Assembly (NCBI GenBank): GCA_958450325.1
Contig: OY288243.1
Coordinates: forward strand, 51,611,878-51,675,877
From: Agrostemma githago
Lineage: Eukaryota > Streptophyta > Magnoliopsida > Caryophyllales > Caryophyllaceae
Length of the DNA stretch: 64,000 nucleotides
Reading direction: 5' to 3'
Under the pieces are notes generated by a model, which was not told where the DNA came from, did no database searches, and worked only from the letters and a program-made list of their open reading frames with translations. Position 1 is the first letter of the stretch, and each line of letters starts with the position of its first letter. The position numbers and the translations under genes were made by a program. Below, piece by piece: positions 1 through 12,200 of this stretch.

Positions 1-185
1 TTGTAGTTAGTAAACACCTCATAATCGTTGAACTAACCCTTAATGATCTTCCTAGCTTTATTCTCTTTTATTCTTGTTTCCAAAACACCCAGAATATCTA
101 ACCCCTGACCCCTAATCAACTTTAGTATTTCATTTTGTTTCAAGGGTTCATTCCCACCTCTTATATTCCAAGTACCGACTCTCAT
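1..185 (-). pseudogene. LINE 1 ORF2, N-terminal fragment (endonuclease start)
   Basis: The start of ORF2 on the minus strand, cut by the window edge. The ATG at 185-183 overlaps the ORF1 stop as ATGA. The first residues read MRVGTWNIRGG, the usual opening of the APE-type endonuclease of plant L1 LINEs. The frame continues through DILGVLETRIKE, with the conserved metal-binding Glu of LET. An in-frame TAG lies about 50 codons in (near 29-31), so this copy cannot make a full ORF2 protein. Confidence 0.82.
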
Positions 186-1748
186 TCAATGTCTGGGGGG
201 ATCGAATCACCCACTGGAGGATATAAATCCTCCTCCTCATGTTCATCTGCCTCTTGTAAAATATCATATCTATTTGGTGAGTGGAGAGAAATCAAATCCC
301 TTTCTTTATCTCCTTCTTCATAGTCCATACCAGAGCCTTTCACCTTAAGACCTACCCCAGCACATCCTGGACGCCTTACAACAGATGTAAACCCAGCATC
401 AGGATCAGTACAAGCATCCAGGCCCACAAAGCCTTCTGCTGCCTTGCATTGTCCTTCAGTCTGTTCTACATCCATTGAGATACCGCCTAGTACTTGGGGT
501 CCTGAGTCAGTGATAATCAGGCCTCCGGGTGACTCTTCCCCAAGAGATCCTTGATGCATTATAGTAGGATGAGAGTAAACCAGCACTCCATCCTCTGAGG
601 TACCACCTAGCTCTTGAGGAGAAATCTTCTTTGGAGTGTATCTTTTAGACACTACACCCCCTGCTGCCACGACCTTCTGTTTTTTTCTTACAATTCTGTT
701 TCTCGTGTCCCAGTTTACCACCTCCATGACAGTAGAATGGTAGCCATTCATAATCAATCCTCTGAACCGACTTACCCAGAAATGGAATATTCAAGGTGAC
801 TTGATTCGGAAGTTCCTGTGCCACATCCACCTCAACCATCACTCGAGCAAATGAGAGGCGTTCCTTGTACGTTGTTGTCTTATCTGCATAGAGTGGCTTC
901 CCCACTTTACTTGCTATTTTGCTTAGCACAGTATCTGACCAAAGATATGGGTCCAAATCAGGATTTATAACCCACACTGGTACAGTAGATAATCTCTCCA
1001 TCTCCAAAGAAAACAGTGGACTCCATTGTTTCAGTACCAAGGAATTGCGTCCCAACTGCCAAGGACCACCCCTCAGTACCCAATCCATATCCTCCTGTCG
1101 TCGGAAACGAAATGAGAACCACCCTTTTTTGAAATATTGCACGACCGGCATAACACTATCCCAATTCTTTGTAGCAAACTCCGTCATCTGCTTAATCGTG
1201 GGCCTCGCACCAAGTACATTCCTCATTAATGTATATTTCCAGATCTTAAGCTCATCAACAAAATCATCTATCTCTATATCAATTTCCTCAGCAATTGCAC
1301 AAGTTTCATGAAAATATAATCCCATACCAATTTTCGTTTCTTTAGCTTTGTTAGCCCATGAACTTTGCGATGATTCTTTTATGGCAGTATTCTTATCTTC
1401 AATTACGGGAATTGAATCCCCATCTTCCTCAGCCTTGTTTTTCCCCGTAGTAATCGAATTCGCGTGACCTGAACCTGAACTGCTATTAATTTCTAGTTGC
1501 AAGTTAGAATTAGAATTCTTATCTTTATGCTGCGATTTCTGAGCAACAATAAGAGCATCATTGATTAGGTCATTTATCAATGGTGTCCTCTACTGCTCAG
1601 TCCTCTGGCCTTCCTCCTGTTCCTCCGATTGTTGTTGAAAATCCTTAAAACTGGCTTCTGAAGCATTCTCGATGCGTGGATTGTCCGATTTTTGCTTATT
1701 CTTAGGCGGTCTTCCCCTTCCTCGTCCCGTACCCGTCGTAGAGGTCAT
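182..1748 (-). pseudogene. LINE 1 ORF1 (AT-hook, DUF4283, zinc knuckle), broken
   Basis: ORF1 protein of an L1-type LINE, expected to bind element RNA. I place the start at the ATG at 1,748-1,746, because it gives an N-terminus (MTSTTGTGRGRGRPPK) matching the ORF1 starts of LINEs 2 and 3, with an AT-hook-like GRGRGRPPK. An in-frame TAG at 1,590-1,592 interrupts it, after which the same frame continues with the DUF4283 region (motifs GWFSFRF, GGPW, LKQWSP, PVWV). The zinc knuckle is damaged: CHGGGKLGHEKQNC has Gly in place of the second Cys. A one-base frameshift in a T tract near 680-687 moves the reading into the frame that ends at 182. The terminal TGA overlaps the ORF2 ATG. Confidence 0.88.
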
Positions 1749-1812
1749 CAGCAATGGCGGCAAAACGAGAGAAAAAGCTTTTCCTTGAGAGAGAAAAAAA
1801 AGAAGAGAGAGA

Positions 1813-1858
1813 ATTATATTATTATTATTATTATTATTATTATAATTATTATTATTAT
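1813..1858. repeat. (TTA)n tract between LINE 1 and LINE 2
   Basis: A 46-bp, slightly imperfect ATT/TTA microsatellite lies exactly between the 5' end of LINE 1 and the poly-A tail of LINE 2 (read as T on the plus strand, about 1,858-1,869). It is one of five such tracts at LINE junctions in this window. Confidence 0.95.
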
Positions 1859-2039
1859 TTTTTTTTTTTGCAGAAAAATTCATCATTTCATTGATTAATG
1901 AAATTACATTTTGATGCAAAAGTATATCACACTAGGCCATCTTACATAAAAGAAGACATTCTATCTAAAATCCTTCCTAATTTAGGATTATGCTTATGTG
2001 CAACAAATCTAGTGAACACTGTAAACTGTATTTTTGTAA

Positions 2040-5000
2040 CTAGAACTTCTGATGCAGTCTTTGTACCCATGAAAACCCTTTGATTCCTTTCTTGCCAAAT
2101 GTAGTAACAGTAGCTGCAAGACTAGTAGACAGCCAAGCAAATTTCCAATGTTTGGCCTTGTGTGTACTCTTCATCCATTTGATTAATTGATGTAGCTGAT
2201 TGCTTAGACTTCCCAATGACATCCAGTTCAGAATGGCTTGCCAAATCTTATGAGAATAAGAACAGGAGAAGAATAAATGTTTGTGATCCTCTAGAGCTGC
2301 TTCACAAAGGGAACATCTAGACACCATATAGAAACCTTTCCTGACAAACTGATCAGTAGTAGCAAGCTGACTCTGCAATGCCATCGAAGTTATTATCTTG
2401 TGACTAGGAACAATCATGGACGAAGTGAAGATAGATCCCCATGCTTTCTTCTTCCAGTGATTGAGGAGGTAATACGCCTTGTTCACCAGGAATTTGGACT
2501 CTGATGAACAGTCTTGAATGAGATCCATAGCATTCCTCTTAGAACCAACAATCTGGATAATCTTGTCCCTGGTGTCTAAGATATTCTTAAACCCCATAGG
2601 AAAGAATTCCTTTGCTTGAATAGACCAAATATCTTCCTGCTGCAGCAGGTAATGTTGACACCATTGAGTCCAGATACTATTAGGCTCTTTAGATAGCTTC
2701 CATAACCATTGAGAATGCAAAGCAATGTTCCAGGTAGCCACATCTTTTACCCCAAACCCTCCAAACGTCCAAGGTGAACAGACTTCCTTCCATTTCTTAA
2801 ACACCAGCCTCTTTTGCCCAGATTTAATGCCCCAAAAGAAATCCTTACAGAGCTTATTTAGTGCTCTTGTGACTGCTACAGGAAGAAGCATACTCGAGCA
2901 CCAAAAATTCTCTAATCCAAACACCACAGAATTGATTAATTGAGCCTTACCAGCATAGGATAATAGCTGGTTAGACCAATGACAAGTAGCATGTTGAACC
3001 TTAAGAATAAGGGCATCAAAAAGCAAAATAGTGATTCTAGCAGTGGTAAGTGGGATCCCCAGATACCTGAATGGAAACTCACCAATAGAAAACCCAGTGC
3101 CAGTAGTAATCTGTTGCTTCACACTCTTATCAACCCCACCAAAGTAAATGCAAGTCTTCTCAATATTAGGGTGAAGTCCTGAGAGCTTAGCAAAATCAGT
3201 TAAAGCATTTTTTGCTGCTACCACAGAGGGAACATCACCCCTTGTGAAAATCATTAAGTCATCTGCAAATATAAGGTGAGTTAGTTGTAACTTGCAGCAC
3301 TTTGGATGAAATGACACTTGCTCCTGTTGACAAAGAACTCTAAGTCTCTGAGATAGAATTTCCATACTGAGCACAAAAAGGTAGGGAGATAAAGGATCTC
3401 CTTGCCTAATACCGCTATGTCCCTGAAAGAAACCTGTAATTTCTCCATTGAGTTTGAAAGAATACCAAGGCCCTGTAATACATCCCATAATCCATTGAAT
3501 AAACTGATTAGGGAAGCCCATAGAGTGTAACATAGAGGATATAAATTCCCATTGGAGAGAATCAAAAGCCTTCTTAATGTCAACCTTGATCATGGATCTT
3601 GGGGTTAAGAACTTCCTGGTGTACCCTTTAACCAGGGCTTGGGAAAGTAAAATATTATCAAAAATATTCCTCCCAGTAACAAAAGCAGCCTGCTCCTTAC
3701 CAATTAGACTAGGCATCAACGGCTTCATTCTGTTTGCAATGATTTTGGACACAGTTTTGTAGAACACTGTGCAACAAGAGATAGACCTAAATTCCTTAAC
3801 AGATTGAGCATCTTTCTTCTTAGGTATCAGTGTTACCAAAGTAGCATTAGCCTGTTTTGACATTCTGCCAGCCTTGAAAAAGTGCAGTATAGCAGCACAA
3901 AAATCCTTCTCAATTATGCTCCAACAAGATTTAAAGAAGCCCACAGAAAACCCATCAATCCCAGGACTACTATTACAATCCATACTGAACACTACTTTTT
4001 TGATTTCCTCAATAGAGACAGTTTGACAGATTTTTACCTGAGCATCCATAGGGAGAGTAGATGTGCTAGCAAAAGAACCAGTGATCCTAGTTCTTCTACC
4101 AAGTAGGTTATTATAATAGTCTTGAAAGGCCTGAGAAACTGCAGCAGTACCAGTACAAATTTTCCCATCCTCATCTTGTATAGCTCCTATCATTTGCTGA
4201 GTTCTCCTTTCTGCAATTTTTGAGAAAAAGTATTTGGAGGAGCAATCAGCTTGTTGTATATGTTGTATCTTGGCCCTTTGCTGAAGCATACTTAATTCTG
4301 CTTCCTTTAAATCACAGTAGTGAGAGAGCAAAATCTTTTCCTGTTCCAACAAAGATTCAGAGAAAGGGCTAAAATTTAATTTGCTTTGACAAGTCAAAAG
4401 TTCTTTTTTAGCTTCTTTGACAGCAGAGGATAACATGCTGAAATGAGTTTTATGAAAGACTTTGAGGACAGCTTTGACTCTTTTCAATTTTTGAAATAAG
4501 CAGAACATGGGACTTCCAGATATTCTTCCATTCCAGGCTTGAGCTACCACATTATGAAAGTCAGGATGAGATGCCCAACAGTTGAGGAAACTGAAATGCC
4601 TTTTTAATGGAACATCCTTAGAAACTTCAACAATAACTGGAGCATGATCAGAAATACCAGGTTCCCCAATTACCACATTAGAGGTAGGAAACTTTGCAGT
4701 CCAGAGAGGATTAGCAAGAGCTCTATCTAGTCTAGACCAAGTTCTAGTGTCAACTTCCTGTTTATTTGTCCAAGTCATCTTCCCTCCACTACAAGGAAGG
4801 TCATCAAGTTTGCAATTCAACAAACAACAATTAAAATCCCACATTTCTTGTAAAACTGGAGGATTATGGCCCAGTTTCTCTTCAGGACTTCGAACTACAT
4901 TAAAATCTCCCAAGACTAGCCAAGGGTCATTAATAGAAACAGCCTCCAAATCTTTCCACAAATCACCCCTACTAGCCCCATCATTCATTCCATAGATAAA

Positions 5001-5318
5001 ACTTACTTGCATCCTGTTATTAGTAGCAAAATGAGTAATATTCACAGTAATTTGTTGATCAGAAATAGCCAAACAAGTAACCTTAACAGTGTTAGGGTTA
5101 TACAAAATCCAGATTCTACCATTGTAGTGATAATCATAATTAGTCACTACATCCCAAGCCTTAAACTTCTTATTTATGATTTTAGTAGCATTTCCTACCT
5201 TGACCCTTGTCTCAACCAGGCCAATAATATCCACTTTATTAGAGAACAAAAAATCACTAACTTCACTATGCTTTAAAGCTTTGTTAAACCCTCTCACATT
5301 CCAAGAGACAATCTTCAT
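2040..5318 (-). pseudogene. LINE 2 ORF2: endonuclease-reverse transcriptase, one C-terminal frameshift
   Basis: ORF2 polyprotein of an L1-type LINE, open for 1,092 codons from the ATG at 5,318. Domains in order: APE-type endonuclease, residues about 1-225 (WNVRGFN, LVETRVK, GDFNVV, and GISDHAP with the catalytic SDH); a linker; reverse transcriptase, about 440-720 (VDIKKAFDS, GIRQGDPLSPYLF, LIFADDLMIF with the catalytic FADD); and a zf-RVT zinc-binding domain near the end (CSLCEAALEDHKHLFFSC). Near 2,107 a one-base deletion shifts the frame, because the expected YYIWQERN-type segment appears only in the next frame. That frame stays open to a TAA at 1,942-1,944. The last 50 or so residues are therefore altered. 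All catalytic residues I can check are present. Confidence 0.88.
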
Positions 5319-6850
5319 TTAGACTTATCTGGAGGAACAGCATCAGATAAAACCACTACAGAGCATTCTTGGTGCATTACAGGCATCTCCTCCACACTAT
5401 CATCAGGAGGGATTGAGTGCTTAAGGCCTAAATCCAGACCTGAGCTTTCTTTTCCCCTTTCCACAGCCTGAGAAGTGTAGGGATATCCTGAGGTACCACC
5501 TAGCTCCCCACCACTACCAGTCTCCAAGCTCCCATGGAGCATCTGGAAAGGATTTTCCAGAACTAGGGGCTTCAAGATAGACTCCCTAGGTTTTGGGGAA
5601 GATGACTTCCTCTTTTGTACAGGAATAAAATCAGCATCCTGTACATTGTCTGTAGGCTCAGAGCATTCTGAGTGCATTATAGGATTAGAAGTGGGTTGAT
5701 GAATCTCAAATTTGGGGATTCTTTCCTCATTTGAGTCATCTTTCCCACTAATTCCTAAGGTACCACCTAGCTCTTTCTCAACATTAGCTGCAATAGCTAC
5801 TTCCTTAGCCTTATTTTTCTTTTTCTCCCATTTACAGTTAGGCACTGTGTGTCCTAGTTTACCACAACCATGACAAAAATAGGGAACCCATTCATATTCA
5901 ATCTTTAGCACAGAAGGACCAGTAAAAGGAGTATTAACCAGAATATGATCAAGCAAGGGCTTAGACACATCCACCTCTATTAGCACCCTAGCAAAGGACA
6001 ATTTGGCCTTCATAGTAGTAGCTAGATCAGCACAAAGTGGATTACCTATTTTGCTTGCTAACTTGCTCAGTACAACCTCAGACCACATGAAAGGGTCCAA
6101 ATCAGGAAACAAAACCCAAACAGGAACTGTATGAATTTTATCCATTTCAGTAGAGAAATTAGGTGACCATTGTTTAAGGATCAAGCTATAAATGCCCACT
6201 TTCCAAGGACCACCTTTCAAAATATTAGTCATGTCCTCCATTGATGAGAATCGAAACGAGAACCAGCCTTTTTTATAGTATTGTACCTTAGGTTTAGCAA
6301 TACTATTCCAATTATCAGTAACAAATTTCTGAATCACAGATAATGAAGGTTTTGAACCTATAACATTCCCCATTAGTGTAAACTTCCACAATTCCAATTC
6401 ATCCGCAAAATCATCCAATTCTATGTCAATTTCAGTAGAATTAGAGCTAATGTCACAAAAATGGAGGTTCATTCCTACTTGTTTACGAGTTTGAACAACA
6501 TTTGCCCATTTCTTTGAACCCTCCTGCTTTTGAGAAACAGAGGGGTCAATTACAGCGTCATTATTCGGGTTTATCTCATCATTATTCGGAATTATCACAT
6601 TAGAATCATTAGACAATGAATCAGAGGTATCAGTATGAACAATTTTACCAGCAGATTTGAGAGCATTAAGAATGAAGTCGTTAATCGATGATTTCGGCGA
6701 AGCACTCTGGGTTTCTGAATTCTTGTTCAATTCTGCATCATTCTTCCCCATTTCCGGACCAGCAGATTCATGGCGATGAGAATGATTGTTGTGCAAAGAT
6801 TTCTTTGGTGGACGACCTGGACCACGCTTGATTTGGGGCTCAGACGCCAT
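5315..6850 (-). CDS. LINE 2 ORF1 protein (AT-hook, DUF4283, CCHC zinc knuckle)
   Basis: An uninterrupted 511-codon frame that encodes the ORF1 RNA-binding protein of an L1-type LINE. The ATG at 6,850-6,848 gives MASEPQIKRGPGRPPKKS, with an AT-hook-like RGPGRPPKK at residues 9-17. A low-complexity Asn/Ser-rich stretch follows. The DUF4283 region covers roughly residues 135-290 (KGWFSFRF, GGPWKVG, LKQWSPNF, PVWVLFPDLDPF). A complete CX2CX4HX4C knuckle, CHGCGKLGHTVPNC, lies near residue 325. The C-terminal third is hydrophilic and unstructured. The stop TGA (5,317-5,315) overlaps the ORF2 ATG. It would act in ribonucleoprotein particles with element RNA. Function is inferred from the family; expression is unknown. 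Confidence 0.88.
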   Translation of the reverse strand: MASEPQIKRGPGRPPKKSLHNNHSHRHESAGPEMGKNDAELNKNSETQSASPKSSINDFILNALKSAGKIVHTDTSDSLSNDSNVIIPNNDEINPNNDAVIDPSVSQKQEGSKKWANVVQTRKQVGMNLHFCDISSNSTEIDIELDDFADELELWKFTLMGNVIGSKPSLSVIQKFVTDNWNSIAKPKVQYYKKGWFSFRFSSMEDMTNILKGGPWKVGIYSLILKQWSPNFSTEMDKIHTVPVWVLFPDLDPFMWSEVVLSKLASKIGNPLCADLATTMKAKLSFARVLIEVDVSKPLLDHILVNTPFTGPSVLKIEYEWVPYFCHGCGKLGHTVPNCKWEKKKNKAKEVAIAANVEKELGGTLGISGKDDSNEERIPKFEIHQPTSNPIMHSECSEPTDNVQDADFIPVQKRKSSSPKPRESILKPLVLENPFQMLHGSLETGSGGELGGTSGYPYTSQAVERGKESSGLDLGLKHSIPPDDSVEEMPVMHQECSVVVLSDAVPPDKSK

Positions 6851-6917
6851 TGAAGCAACCTTCGAGTAACAGAATTTTGAGAGAAAACAAACCTAGAGAG
6901 AGAAAGTTTTCTCTCAC

Positions 6918-7003
<86 letters not shown>

Positions 7004-7626
7004 GTTATTGTTATTGTTATTGTTATTGTTATTGTTATTGTTATTGTTATTGTTATTGTTATTGTTATTGTTATTGTTATTGTTATTGTTATTGTTATTG
7101 TTATTGTTATTGTTATTGTTATTGTTATTGTTATTGTTATTGTTATTGTTATTGTTATTGTTATTGTTATTGTTATTGTTATTGTTATTGTTATTGTTAT
7201 TGTTATTGTTATTGTTATTGTTATTGTTATTGTTATTGTTATTGTTATTGTTATTGTTATTGTTATTGTTATTGTTATTGTTATTGTTATTGTTATTGTT
7301 ATTGTTATTGTTATTGTTATTGTTATTGTTATTGTTATTGTTATTGTTATTGTTATTGTTATTGTTATTGTTATTGTTATTGTTATTGTTATTGTTATTG
7401 TTATTGTTATTGTTATTGTTATTGTTATTGTTATTGTTATTGTTATTGTTATTGTTATTGTTATTGTTATTATTATTATTATTATTATTGTTATTGTTTA
7501 TGTTATTGTTATTGTTATTGTTATTGTTATTGTTATTGTTATTGTTATTGTCATCATTATCATCATTATTGTCATCATTATCATCATTATTATTATTATT
7601 ACTACTACTACTACTACTATTACTAT
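6918..7626. repeat. Compound TTA / TTATTG microsatellite, 709 bp
   Basis: Begins with about 28 TTA units (6,919-7,002), followed by about 78 perfect TTATTG hexamers (about 7,003-7,470). After short TTA and TTATTG blocks come TCATCA/TTATCA and ACT units up to about 7,626. It lies between the 5' end of LINE 2 and the 3' end of the R2-like element. Long frames across it, read as poly-Leu, poly-Asn or Tyr-Cys repeats, are artefacts of the trinucleotide and hexanucleotide periods. Confidence 0.97.
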
Positions 7627-7641
7627 GAAACAAAACATAGT

Positions 7642-9252
7642 TTACAAAAAATTGGTGGGTAGCCGAGATACAATCTGGGCCCCCACCCTCTTAGCTATAG
7701 CAAAGCTAAGCCGAGTAAAAATAAAAGGAGCAGCGCGTGCTCCGGCATCCTGTGCTATCGAGAATTTTTGAATCCTTTTAAGCAAGCTGACAGCATCCGC
7801 CTCCAATTCCCCTAAAGAAGAAAAGGAAAAAGGTAAGAACCCATTACCTAGCCCCGCGCACAGGCCTCGATACTTGACGCACTTGCGCCGAGCAGCCTCA
7901 CCCACAACACGTCCTGGTAAGAAGTCGGAGAGCCCGGACTGAGTCAAAGGAGAAGACCCAGTAAGATCAACACTTACGTCACGCCCCTTGTCCCATGAAT
8001 AGAGCAGCAAATCAGCAGGTCGCAAGGATCTGTCATGATCGTCAATCAGGCCAATATCAACCTCCTTACCTGCCGAGACCCCAGAGCGGAAACAGATATC
8101 CAAAAGTGTATCGCGGACGAGGTTATGTCGGTGTTTTATACCGACAATACCCGCACATGAGACAGCATGGTCCCCGTAGATATCATCACTAAAAACCCGA
8201 GAGCAGGCAGGACACGGCCCAGGAACCGAGAACAGAGGAACGCCCAACCGTTAACTAAGCACACATCAGTACGTCCGACCGTTCATAGTCTGACCCAACC
8301 CAGAAATAGGTACAGCACGCAGCCAATCAGAACCATGGTTGTCTCGCTGAGATTTCCACAATGCAACCGGGCGGGGGGTCAAAGAGAAATCTGAATCTGC
8401 AGTAGCAACAACCCTCGAGAAATATATGTCTGCCAAAGAGTTCATAAGTTTGGGGACAACGATCTCACTAGGATTACACACAACAGAACCCAAAACCTCC
8501 TTAAGCCTACAGAAAGCCACATCGAAAGTAGGGCCAGGGTTCGAAACGCCCGCCACGCGAAGCAACGTAGCTTGCAAACCCGCAGATTGCAGTCGAGATG
8601 CCACAAAAGCATAATTAATGACATCTCCAGCGGCATACACCCCAAGCCCTCCAAAAGAAAAAGGAAGGGTGGCAAGCCACCACTGCCAGTCGCCAAACCC
8701 AGGCCCAGACGCAACAACAATACGTTCTAAATGAGAACGATGTGCCGCGTCAAAAGCAAGCTTAGCCGACTCAAAAACAGTAGGTGGGCAAGTACGTAAA
8801 GCGAAATAAAGTTTGGAAATACCAGTACAAGCCCGGAGCAACATCAACTCACACTGCGGATCATAAGGCAAAGCAACAGAACCCATAAGCGCGATGGTTA
8901 TAGTAACTCTACTCATCACAAGTTCACTGCTGAAGTCATGACACACACTAACAGGCCCGCCAAGGACTTTGACACCACGCATCGGTCTAGCGATAGAAGA
9001 ATGGAAGACACCAGGGAGTCTGCTCCTAGGATCTTCCATAGGCCAAAAAACCTCAGTTTTACTGACATTAAGATGAAGTCCCGATCGAGGACCATCCTCC
9101 ATAATCAGTTCTAGGACCTTTCCCACGACCAAGGTATCCCCGATGATAGTGCCATCATCCAAGTACCAAGCCTGCAACCTTAAGTCAAAAGAGTCTCGGA
9201 TCTTACAAACCAAGAGATGTAAAACCAATGAAAAAAGCAGAGGACCCAAAGG
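7642..9252 (-). pseudogene. R2-like element ORF, C-terminal half (RT palm, CCHC, RLE-like endonuclease)
   Basis: The second half of the single ORF, resuming exactly where CACTA-1 inserted. Order: LGPLLF (end of RT motif B); the YLDDGT catalytic motif; an RT thumb-like region (SKTEVFWP, FGGLGVYAAGDV); a Cys/His cluster CPACSRVFSDDIYGDHAVSC (CX2CX12HX4C); RHN; and RPADLLLYSWDKGRDVSVDL, which fits the PD-x12-14-D signature of restriction-like endonucleases in R2/R4-type LINEs. The product ends SRLPTNFL. Two in-frame stops lie between RT and the Cys/His cluster: TGA at 8,266-8,268 and TAA at 8,251-8,253. The first is explained by CGA to TGA decay. I recall closely similar proteins annotated only as reverse transcriptase in other dicots; a search is needed. 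Confidence 0.8.
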
Positions 9253-12200
9253 CACAACAAAATAATCATTTCACGTTGATTATTTCATGGCGATTGAAGA
9301 ATCGACACAACTAACCGACATTTACTCAAATAATTCAACACTTACCGTTACAAATAAAAATTGACATTAATGTATTCACTTAAACGACGGGGAAAAGACC
9401 AATAGATTACGACTCAACTTAAAACCTAGAAAGATATCGTAAACGCTAAACTTTAAACCTAGCCTTAATTAGGGATTAGGAATAAGTCATGATTGCCATA
9501 TTACCATCTAAATACAACATCTCTTCAAAACATTAGGCTTGCGACTCGTAGAACTCACCATCATCACTCACTAACATCACAAAGGTATTAATTACTATTG
9601 TTTCTTGTGTTCGTCCATATGAACGAATTACGATTTTAATATAATTATGTAAACAATTTAATTTTTAGGGGTTTTCACGAACCAAGAGTCATGGTAGGAA
9701 TTATTGTGATACTAAAATAGGTTTTTATTTATTTATTTCAGAGTTATATTCAATTAGTCTGATATCAAATTAGTCGATTTGTGTATTATTAGCAATTGAA
9801 TTGTTAATTTTTAGTCCTCTCCATGGTTTATTTTGTATTTTTCTTGATTGGAATGTTCTTCTTCTGTTGATTTTGTTTCATGTGTTTATAACTATTTGAT
9901 TAGGAAGTATTTTGTTGTTTTCTGTTGGTGGGTAATTGGGAAACAGTCTCCTGTGCAACTTATACGAGAACCGAATTTGATTTGAAATGTATTACTATCT
10001 TTAATACAGGTATATATTTACAGATCGGATCAATCTGATAATTTTAGATCCTTTTTGGATGCTATTAATAAGTTTTTTTTTCAAATTACTCCATTTAATC
10101 AATTTAGGTATTCATTGGTGGTATAAACTGCAAGTCATGATGTTGAGTTAACCGCCGGATTCTATAATCCATGCAATCATGACAGGTAAGCTGCGATTAC
10201 TGCGATGTTTAAGAAGCACAAAGATGCACTAAACTTTACTTGTGCGGAATTACGCACTCTGGACTAGCAAGGAGGCACTAACAGGCCTGGAGGGGTTTGT
10301 TTGGCAGGTTAGCTGCTGCAAGTACTATTCTACTTCCGCATGTAGTTTGGCAGGTTAGCATACCTGTTTTGATTCTATTGTCAATTTTATGAATATGTAT
10401 GCTATTAATTTAGATTGGGTTTGTCGGATGTGTATGTATGTTGGATTTTATGATCCAAAATAAGTACGGAGTATAAGTTTGATTTCAGTAGGCTCTTTGA
10501 TATTATCATGAGTCTAGTCTGGCTTCATGTACTGTTTCTTACCTTTTTGGCTTATACTGTTGATGGAATTGAAAAATCAGCCACCGCTGTTTGTTGTCAT
10601 CCACTACTTAATTTTCATATTTAGCTAACAATTTATCATAGCATTGATATAGAGTCTGAGTTTTTTACGGTTTGCATTGATATCGAGTCTGAGTTTCTTA
10701 ATTCTTACCTTAATTCTGAATCATTCTGAGTTTTTTACGGTTTGCAAATTACAATTGTCCTGAATTTGGTAAAAAAAAAACTTTCTCCTTTTTAAAATTG
10801 CCTTTCACGTGGCCTTATGTGTTTATAATTTAATTATGCTTCATTACTTGATTTGCTTCTTCTAATTTATTAATTCCAATTTAGAGATCAGTAATTTTTA
10901 CTTTGCTGGCAAATTGCCAATCTCGCTGCTTCAGGATTTTTAGTTCTTTTAATTATACAGGACATGTTCTTAGTTGATGCAAGTTGCAACTTTGATATTT
11001 TGTATGATTATTGTTTGATGTTTCAATAACTAGAGGATCAGACCAACTTTTTTATGGCTCTTGTTTAATATTTTGTCTTTTGTTTTTGTTGATGTTATTC
11101 GGTTTGGTTTGATTTCTAGTGATTTCAATGAATAATTATATTTTTTTCATTTTGTTGAAGGAGTTAACTAACAAGTGATTCATGGAAGTTTTTTAATGTA
11201 TAGATGGTGTTTTTGAATTACTCATGTACTTGCATTTATTGAAAGGAAAATGAACAATACATTTAGCTTTTTATCTCCATCAAGCTTCAATTTGTAATTT
11301 TTAGGGCCTCGTTTTTTTAGCACCGGGCCTCCTTTGGTTTAAGATGCCTCTGGTTATAAGCTTTGTTTATTCAAAAATAATAATTTTGCTTGCCTGTTTA
11401 TAAAATTTAAGCTATTTTATGTGGTCCGAAATGCTGATCTTGACTTATTTGTCTTTTAGGTAAATCTTGGAATACACAATAATATTTATAGTTTGGAACA
11501 TGTCACCACCTATTGGCTGCTCAGGTAGATCACCATTTAAAATTTACTACATAATACGGGAATATGACATTGCTTCTAGTTCTAGGAAGGTCATAGTTAG
11601 TTCCCAAGGATACATATTTGGGCTTCGTTGATGTTTTTATTTTTGTTGTAGCGTCACTACTGGAGACAAAAGGATTGGTATCAAAACAAGTGTTACGGAG
11701 GACAAGGCTACAACTTGTAATATGTTATGTTGATATGATAATGAGCTAAAAGAAGGTTTCTTTCCATGCATAGATCAGGTAGATCTATTGCCTGTTTGAT
11801 AATGTTTGTCATTTCTTCTAAGGAGAGCAACCAAATTGACTGACCCCGTCAAAATGGTGGGCGTGGTTGTGTTTGCTGAATATCTTTTATGCTCCAATTG
11901 AGATTTAGCACAAATATTTTTGACATCCCTTGATATACTGCTGAGGTTACTGTCTGGCAATATTATATCTCTGTTGGTGGAGGCTTTGAACAAGGTTATA
12001 CATCTGTTGTTTTATGCTTATTGTTGTTGATCGTGTGCATGTGAGATCTTGGCTGTAATTTTCAAAGAAGCTTGAATTAGAAATCAGTTCAAGCATGCTG
12101 GATGCTCTAAAGGATGGAGTGTGTATATCCATACAGGTAATGTAAATTAGTTTATGGAATGTTAAGTATTGAGATTTCATAAAAACCTACTTGATTACTT

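Larger units (their letters stand above)
1..1812 (-). mobile_element. LINE 1: L1-type non-LTR retrotransposon, 5' part
   Basis: The 5' portion of an L1-type LINE on the minus strand; the rest lies left of the window. It contains a purine/pyrimidine-rich leader (about 1,749-1,812), a broken ORF1 and the first codons of ORF2. The 5' end abuts a (TTA)n tract at 1,813-1,858, beyond which the 3' tail of LINE 2 begins, so the two elements sit head to tail. The layout matches LINE 2 and LINE 3. Decay is clear: a stop and a frameshift in ORF1 and a stop early in ORF2. Confidence 0.9.
1859..6917 (-). mobile_element. LINE 2: nearly intact L1-type non-LTR retrotransposon
   Basis: A full-length LINE of about 5.06 kb on the minus strand. 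In order: a leader rich in GAGAGA/CTCTC (6,851-6,917), ORF1 (5,315-6,850), ORF2 (5,318 down to about 2,040, original end about 1,942), a short 3' UTR and a poly-A tail at about 1,858-1,869. Both ends lie against (TTA)n tracts (1,813-1,858 and 6,918 onward). ORF1 has no stops, and ORF2 has a single frameshift near its C-terminus. This makes it the best-preserved, probably youngest, LINE here. Confidence 0.92.

Noticed and set aside
6850..7662. Very long frames of poly-Leu, poly-Asn and Tyr/Cys repeats
   Set aside because: They are direct consequences of TTA/TTATTG repeat periodicity in all frames; no flanking coding signal.
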